Below, piece by piece: positions 59,694 to 64,000 of a stretch of 64,000 bases of DNA. The stretch is from JALNZF01 sp964447405 (GTDB taxonomy: Bacteria; Nitrospirota; UBA9217), in NCBI GenBank assembly GCA_964447405.1, contig CAYUSP010000001.1:744001-808000 (forward strand), given 5' to 3'. Position 1 is the stretch's first letter. Each line of letters opens with the position of its first letter. Made by a program: the position numbers and the translations under genes. Under the pieces are notes generated by a model. It ran no database searches. It saw nothing but the letters and a program-made list of their open reading frames with translations, and was not told the origin of the DNA.

Positions 59694-62437
59694 TAAATTT
59701 TCATTCTCACCTGCAGGCCTTCCTTGATTGGCTCCATCTTGCTCACGATCCTCGCCTGCGACTGGTCCTTCTGGGGCTCAATGATCTCGAGTTCGCCTGT
59801 TACCGCGTAGAGGCCGGTGCCTTTTTTTGCCTCTTTCACAATCTCCAGATGGTCCCCTTTTTTCAGTCCATGCGCCTGCCCCACGTTCAGCATGCAGGTC
59901 TCACCTGATAATGCGGTGACGCGGCCTTGGACTGGATAGTCGGTCTTGACCCAGGCATTAATATTCGTTGCCAGGCCCTGTGCAACTGCGCTGTCGATGC
60001 TCCCTGAAGGAACGTCCACGGTCAATACTTTTCGGACCGCTGTCGTTTCCGTGTCAATAAATCGCAGTATAACGGCAAGACCTTTTTTCTCAGCCAAAAT
60101 GCTGCCTATTATCATGATTCTTGCCGAGAGCAGTTTCCCTATTTTAAGTGCTGTGGTCTGGTCGGCAAGTGACGATGTACTGAGTTTCAGCTCCTCAAGC
60201 AGTTTCGTGAGAAGTTCGCGTTCCACCATCTGCACCCTGCCCTCGGACTCGAGGCCCTGTGTGACCCTGCTCGCGAGCAGTTGTACCTGATTATCCCCGC
60301 CTGCTTCGGCTGCTTTCACATCCATAAAAACCATGGTGACCGGCCTGCTGCTCCAGTTGTCCGTGGTTTTCGCCGGCTGATCGATCTTGCCTTCGCGGTA
60401 TTGTGTTGCCAACGATGCGACCAGTTCATCCATTCGCTTGCGAGACGCATCTTCGGACGCAGGCTGCACCGCAGGTTGGGCACCGGTCAGAACCTGCGGC
60501 ACGGTCGGCGCAGAAGGTCCTCCGCCCCTGCCAAAGATCGCGATAGCTGCGATAAGCACGACTGCAGCGATGCCAAATCCCGCGTACAAGGCAGTTTTGT
60601 TCTTTGCCGCAGTCGGCACCGCGACAGCAGCGTCGCCACCGCGAAGGGTCGCGGTGACAAGTTCGGCATGCTCCGCCGGCCTGGTCTCGGGCTTCGCCTC
60701 AGGCGTCACCTCGGACTGTTCCTCAATTGCATCGGCCACGGCATACCGCGTCGTCGGATCTCCGTAAAGCATGTAGCTGGCCCAGACGATGGTGTCCTCG
60801 CCGTATTTCTGGATGAGCGACTGCCGCGCCTGGCGCAGCGCCTCGCCGACCGTGGCTCCGTCCACGAGGCTGCGGTAGAAGGACCGGGCAAAGAGCGATC
60901 CAGCCTCGTCCGGAATCTCCCAGAAGGTGCCGATGTAGTGCTGCACGCCGGACAGGAGGAACGCATTGGCCACGCCGAAGATGCGATCGCCGAAGTTCTC
61001 GTCCAGTTTCCAGGAATCGGTCTGTCCCGTCTGGCAGGCGTTGGAGAATACGAGGGCCGGCATGGGGCGCGAACCTGCCATGGTCATGATTTCTGCGGCG
61101 GTCAGTTTGCCGTCCTTCAGGAGCCAGGCGCTCTGCTCGGGATGCTCAGTATTGTGCTCCGCATGCCCCGCGTAGTGCACAATGTCAAAGTTCCTTATCT
61201 TGCCTTTGGCATAGTCTTGCGTGATGTCCGTGGTCTTGAGCGTAACGTCGAGCCACTCCTCGAATTTTGCCACCTCGTTCTGGATCGCAATGCCCTCCTG
61301 ATAGGCGGCCGGGAGATCACCCCGCGGGTCGGCCAGGATCTGCATTTTGAGTGGTCGGTGCAGCGCGCGCACTGCCGCGGACACTGTCTGCTGCGTGCTG
61401 ACCGAGCGGCCTACGCTGAACCGATGGCACAGAAACTCCTTGCCGTCGAACAGCAGTTCCCAAGGGATATGCACCAGCCGGTCGTCGATGTTCAGCATCA
61501 GGTTGCCCTGCCCCGTCGACTTCAGCCGGTCCTTGATGTCTACGGGTACCAGCTGGTCGAAGAGCATTCCGGCCAACTCGCGGAGTTTTACGAGGAGATC
61601 CTTCCCTATCTTGCCGCGGCGGTTCGCCCGGTTCAGGACTTCCACTATGGAGCGCGAGAGCTCCCGCACTTTCTCCTCCTGGTAGGGCACCTCCTTGTAG
61701 TTCTTGACCGCCCGCTCCTCGCCATCATTCCGCTCGTAGGCGCTGACCTTCAGCGACTTACCTGCTACAGACGCGTCCAGGACAATGGATCCTTCCTTCT
61801 TCGCCGGTCCGCGGGTTGCCCCTCGAACCAGGCCCAGGTTCAGGTGTTCCTCCTGCCAGACAAGCCGGTAGGCCTTGAGCTCTTCCTTCTTGCCCCTGAC
61901 CTGCGAGGCCTTGGCGAACCGGAAGATGAACTCATCATTGTTCTTGACCTCACGGTACGTGTCCTCGGTAACAAAGATCTCGCCGCCATCGGCGAGCGAT
62001 TCGACTCGCGCCGCGACATTCACCACGTCCCCGAATACGTCCTTTTCCTCGACAATGCCGAGTCCGGTGTTCAGCCCTATGCGGACGTGGATCATCTCGC
62101 CCGCGGCGCTGGCCTTGTTGTAGTCGCGGAGCCTCAGTTGGATCTGCAGGGCGGCGCGTACACCGTCGGCCGGATCGTCGTATCGCGACATGGTGGCGTC
62201 TCCGATAGTCTTGATCAGTACACCCTTGTTCTGTTCAATGCAGGGTATTACGATCTCGTTGTGCCTGTGGACCATCAGTCTGCCGTCCAGATCGCCGCGC
62301 TGCTCATAGAACGACGTGGACCCCTTGATATCCGTGAACATGATGGTCACTCTGCGCTGAAACTCGGACCTCAAGACCTCGTCAAGCTTCATGCGCTCGG
62401 CCAGGATCTTTTCGATATTTGTCTTTTTCTCGTCCAT
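59693..62437 (-). CDS. Class III nucleotide cyclase - CHAT protease - CsgG-like transmembrane fusion
   Basis: A 914-residue multi-domain protein. Residues 25-195 are a class III cyclase: metal-binding Asp36 (FTDIKG) and Asp80 (IGDAT), Lys76, and the transition-state pair Asn140/Arg144 (NVAAR); a Lys/Asp base-recognition pair (Lys76, Asp133) favours adenylate over guanylate cyclase. Residues about 310-565 are a CHAT caspase-like domain with His425 (HYAGHAEHN) and Cys468 (FSNACQTG). A single membrane helix at 616-635 follows a low-complexity linker. Residues about 690-840 are a periplasmic CsgG/FlgO-like domain, then a C-terminal beta domain. All catalytic residues look intact. The ATG follows AGGAG. 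It is third in the ECF sigma operon. Confidence 0.88.
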   Translation of the reverse strand: MDEKKTNIEKILAERMKLDEVLRSEFQRRVTIMFTDIKGSTSFYEQRGDLDGRLMVHRHNEIVIPCIEQNKGVLIKTIGDATMSRYDDPADGVRAALQIQLRLRDYNKASAAGEMIHVRIGLNTGLGIVEEKDVFGDVVNVAARVESLADGGEIFVTEDTYREVKNNDEFIFRFAKASQVRGKKEELKAYRLVWQEEHLNLGLVRGATRGPAKKEGSIVLDASVAGKSLKVSAYERNDGEERAVKNYKEVPYQEEKVRELSRSIVEVLNRANRRGKIGKDLLVKLRELAGMLFDQLVPVDIKDRLKSTGQGNLMLNIDDRLVHIPWELLFDGKEFLCHRFSVGRSVSTQQTVSAAVRALHRPLKMQILADPRGDLPAAYQEGIAIQNEVAKFEEWLDVTLKTTDITQDYAKGKIRNFDIVHYAGHAEHNTEHPEQSAWLLKDGKLTAAEIMTMAGSRPMPALVFSNACQTGQTDSWKLDENFGDRIFGVANAFLLSGVQHYIGTFWEIPDEAGSLFARSFYRSLVDGATVGEALRQARQSLIQKYGEDTIVWASYMLYGDPTTRYAVADAIEEQSEVTPEAKPETRPAEHAELVTATLRGGDAAVAVPTAAKNKTALYAGFGIAAVVLIAAIAIFGRGGGPSAPTVPQVLTGAQPAVQPASEDASRKRMDELVASLATQYREGKIDQPAKTTDNWSSRPVTMVFMDVKAAEAGGDNQVQLLASRVTQGLESEGRVQMVERELLTKLLEELKLSTSSLADQTTALKIGKLLSARIMIIGSILAEKKGLAVILRFIDTETTAVRKVLTVDVPSGSIDSAVAQGLATNINAWVKTDYPVQGRVTALSGETCMLNVGQAHGLKKGDHLEIVKEAKKGTGLYAVTGELEIIEPQKDQSQARIVSKMEPIKEGLQVRMKI

Positions 62438-62494
62438 ACCGTTCTCCTTTGAAGGTTCACTGTCGCAGCAGTTCCAGACGCTCTGCTGTTAAAA

Positions 62495-63139
62495 CTATGT
62501 CATGATCTTCAGCGACATTCTACCAGACTCTGCACCGCGCTTCCGTATCACCAGGTCATAGCTGCCCGGACCGACGTCCTCGAACTGTACTTTGCCGTCA
62601 TCCACCTGGCCTGATCCCAACAGCCTCCCCAGAGAGAGCATCTCTATATGGAGGTTCCTGGCAAGCTTTCTGGACGCTCTCTCGCACACAGAAACTATGA
62701 TATTGCATCTGCTTCCCCGCAGTTTTTCAATACTCATCTCCGCGGCTATATCGTCGAATGTCTTGGTCATAACAACCATTACGGATCCGGCAGGTTCGTT
62801 CGCGCGCAGCGCGGGGACCAGCCCTGGATAGGAAAGCAGCACATCGCGGGAAGCCTGCAGCACTTTGAGGGTGCGCTCTGCGAGCGACAGTATCAGGTCC
62901 CCGGCCCACGTCTCATGGTTTTGGAGCGAGATCGCCCTGTTCACCAGGTATTCCGGCGGATCAGTGTCAGGCTGATCGTCATTCAACTTCAGGATCATGC
63001 GTACCGTGGAAATAGCGGAACGACATCCTTCATGTTCAGCAAGATATCGGTCAGCCGCCTCACGATCCTTGGTGGAAAGCGCGTGGTCCAGATACTCGGC
63101 AATGTCGAGATCGCTTGCACAAAGATTCTTTAATGTCAT
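62495..63139 (-). CDS. Anti-sigma-factor-like cytoplasmic protein
   Basis: A 214-residue protein encoded between the ECF sigma factor and the cyclase-CHAT gene. The N-terminal 60 residues (DLDIAEYLDHALSTKDREAADRYLAEHEGC) resemble the zinc-binding anti-sigma fold, with the His and one Cys of the HxxxCxxC motif kept (HEGC) but the second Cys absent. No membrane helix follows, so it is cytoplasmic. The C-terminal beta-like domain (VQFEDVGPGSYDLVIRKRG) is of unknown role. I infer that it restrains the sigma factor and may be a target of the CHAT protease. Confidence 0.65.
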   Translation of the reverse strand: MTLKNLCASDLDIAEYLDHALSTKDREAADRYLAEHEGCRSAISTVRMILKLNDDQPDTDPPEYLVNRAISLQNHETWAGDLILSLAERTLKVLQASRDVLLSYPGLVPALRANEPAGSVMVVMTKTFDDIAAEMSIEKLRGSRCNIIVSVCERASRKLARNLHIEMLSLGRLLGSGQVDDGKVQFEDVGPGSYDLVIRKRGAESGRMSLKIMT

Positions 63140-63234
63140 ACGCTGCCCCTTTTCTATGGTATGTAGATGGATTACGGCGCCCCTCTGTTCCCGGGTGCCT
63201 TGTTACCGTATATGACGTATGAAGTGGATATTTC

Positions 63235-63855
63235 TTACAGGGATTGAGAATCTTTTATTTTTTCCACAAGCCTGTGTTTTCTTGTATAAAAAGCGGCAAG
63301 GGAAATCCCGAGTTCCCGGGCTGCGGCATCCGGACTGAGATTTCTCACATAAAGGAGGTCAAAAATCGCCTTGTCCTGGGAAGGAAGTGTGGAGAGTGTT
63401 TTAGCGAGCGCGTCAAGCTGCTGTTTCTTTATCAGTACAGTTTCAATGGTTTGCGTATTGTCGGCAAGAGTTTCAGCAAGCCCTTCGTGGTCTTCAATCG
63501 AGGATACTCTGCCCCGGTGTTGCATGCGCATGTAATCTATGGTCTTGTGGATCGTGACCACGGAAAGCCAGGTCGAGAGCGTGCTGGAATTTCTGCTTTG
63601 GAACTGTCTCAATTTTTTGAAATTGTCGTCCACAAGGGAAAGGAAGATAGTATTGAAAACTTCTTCTGCATCTTGAGAAGAGTAGCCGAAAGAGGTGGAT
63701 CGGAACGTCTTGTGAATAGCGCTCCAGATGAGCTTGGCGTAATTTCTTACAAAAAGTTCCCATGCGCCGCTGTCTTCGTTCGACAAGCAGCGTGAGAGCA
63801 GTTCTGCCTCTGAAATGTCATGCACCCTGGATGGCATTTTTTGTGCGCTCGACAC
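63235..63855 (-). CDS. ECF sigma factor
   Basis: A 206-residue sigma-70 family protein with only region 2 (about 20-105: DAEEVFNTIFLSL, STWLSVVTIHKTIDYMRM) and region 4 (about 145-200: LSTLPSQDKAIFDLLYVRNLSPDAAARELGISLAAFYTRKHR, here named by its ends), as in ECF factors. The start is GTG at 63855; an ATG at 63837 is an alternative. It is first in the operon with the anti-sigma-like, cyclase-CHAT and TPR/CsgG genes, so it probably drives this operon and perhaps other envelope genes. Confidence 0.9.
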   Translation of the reverse strand: MSSAQKMPSRVHDISEAELLSRCLSNEDSGAWELFVRNYAKLIWSAIHKTFRSTSFGYSSQDAEEVFNTIFLSLVDDNFKKLRQFQSRNSSTLSTWLSVVTIHKTIDYMRMQHRGRVSSIEDHEGLAETLADNTQTIETVLIKKQQLDALAKTLSTLPSQDKAIFDLLYVRNLSPDAAARELGISLAAFYTRKHRLVEKIKDSQSL

Positions 63856-63911
63856 GGAATATGCAATGGTACTTTTTCATCGGCAAGATGACACTGAGCA
63901 AGCAATGCAGG

Positions 63912-63920
63912 ATTATGGCA
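63912..63920 (-). promoter_or_regulatory. Putative extended -10 upstream of the ECF sigma operon
   Basis: On the minus strand TGCCATAAT (63920-63912) fits an extended -10, with a start near 63905. The region beyond runs to the window edge and holds no recognisable gene. Confidence 0.35.
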
Positions 63921-64000
63921 CAAATGCGGGGGGAAAGTCCATACCCATGCAAGGGTATTTTATGGCATGACAAGCAAGCTACAGATTATAATTTTCTTAA

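Noticed and set aside
60281..62452. A 723-codon open frame on the plus strand, antisense to the cyclase-CHAT gene
   Set aside because: It is fully opposite a gene with clear domains and catalytic residues; its product has no domain and an odd composition rich in His, Arg and Leu typical of shadow frames in G+C-rich coding DNA.
63935..63940. A GGACTT on the minus strand that could be an ECF-type -35 for an autoregulated sigma operon
   Set aside because: No convincing -10 at the right distance, and the recognition sequence of this sigma factor is unknown.

Overview
The window is a piece of a bacterial chromosome, about half G+C except for a clearly AT-rich stretch near 55240-55810, with genes densely packed on both strands. 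No rRNA is present, so taxonomy is an inference only. Several features together fit a Gram-negative, anaerobic or microaerophilic environmental bacterium such as a member of Nitrospirota or a former deltaproteobacterial group: a FadL/PorV-type outer-membrane barrel, a PEP-CTERM sorting tail, several small multihaem c-type cytochromes, a pimelate-dependent (BioW) biotin pathway, a NapH-like polyferredoxin and many signalling proteins.

Layout. 1-5 kb: a small cytochrome c and a biotin operon (bioB-bioW-bioF-SDR-bioD, minus strand) whose promoter overlaps a good BirA operator. 5-13 kb: a class A penicillin-binding protein, tRNA-Gly(GCC), an unusual protein of about 25 Trp-anchored 13-residue repeats, tRNA-Cys(GCA) and dnaE. 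13-24 kb: a HEPN-like protein, a stand-alone cyclic-nucleotide-binding protein, a UroD-superfamily protein, a trihaem cytochrome, a thioesterase, a REC-GGDEF diguanylate cyclase, a rhomboid-like membrane protein, a Tat-exported phosphoesterase, a single-domain response regulator, a PilZ protein and a NapH-like ferredoxin. 24-36 kb: HPP and CBS proteins, a globin-PsiE fusion, two histidine kinases, a YbhGFSR-like ABC exporter operon and a secreted nuclease. 36-42 kb: an RNA-repair operon (PDO-like thioredoxin, AmrS-type radical SAM enzyme, archease, RtcB), a second trihaem cytochrome, and a cNMP-binding protein with Ppx/GppA. 42-50 kb: conserved housekeeping operons (yicC-remA-gmk-rpoZ-coaBC; lepA-lepB-small membrane protein) and a ROK kinase. 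50-57 kb: a giant BNR/CFI-box/outer-membrane-barrel fusion and an IdeS-like PEP-CTERM cysteine protease behind a sigma-54-type promoter.

The most striking region is 57.2-63.9 kb, all on the minus strand. In transcription order it encodes an ECF sigma factor, a cytoplasmic anti-sigma-like protein, a 914-residue fusion of class III nucleotide cyclase, CHAT (caspase-like) protease, one membrane helix and a periplasmic CsgG/FlgO-like domain, then a four-helix-bundle (IVS/S23-type) gene bracketed by tandem octamer repeats that looks inserted, and finally a secreted TPR/Ig-like/CsgG-like protein. The last protein ends in the same CsgG-plus-C-terminal module as the cyclase-protease. I read this as a candidate envelope-sensing system that couples a periplasmic signal to cyclic nucleotide synthesis, proteolysis and a dedicated sigma factor.

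Nucleotide signalling is a theme of the whole window: one class III cyclase, two cNMP-binding proteins without a DNA-binding domain, one diguanylate cyclase and one PilZ receptor. Promoters of the form TGC-TATAAT (extended -10) recur before many genes.
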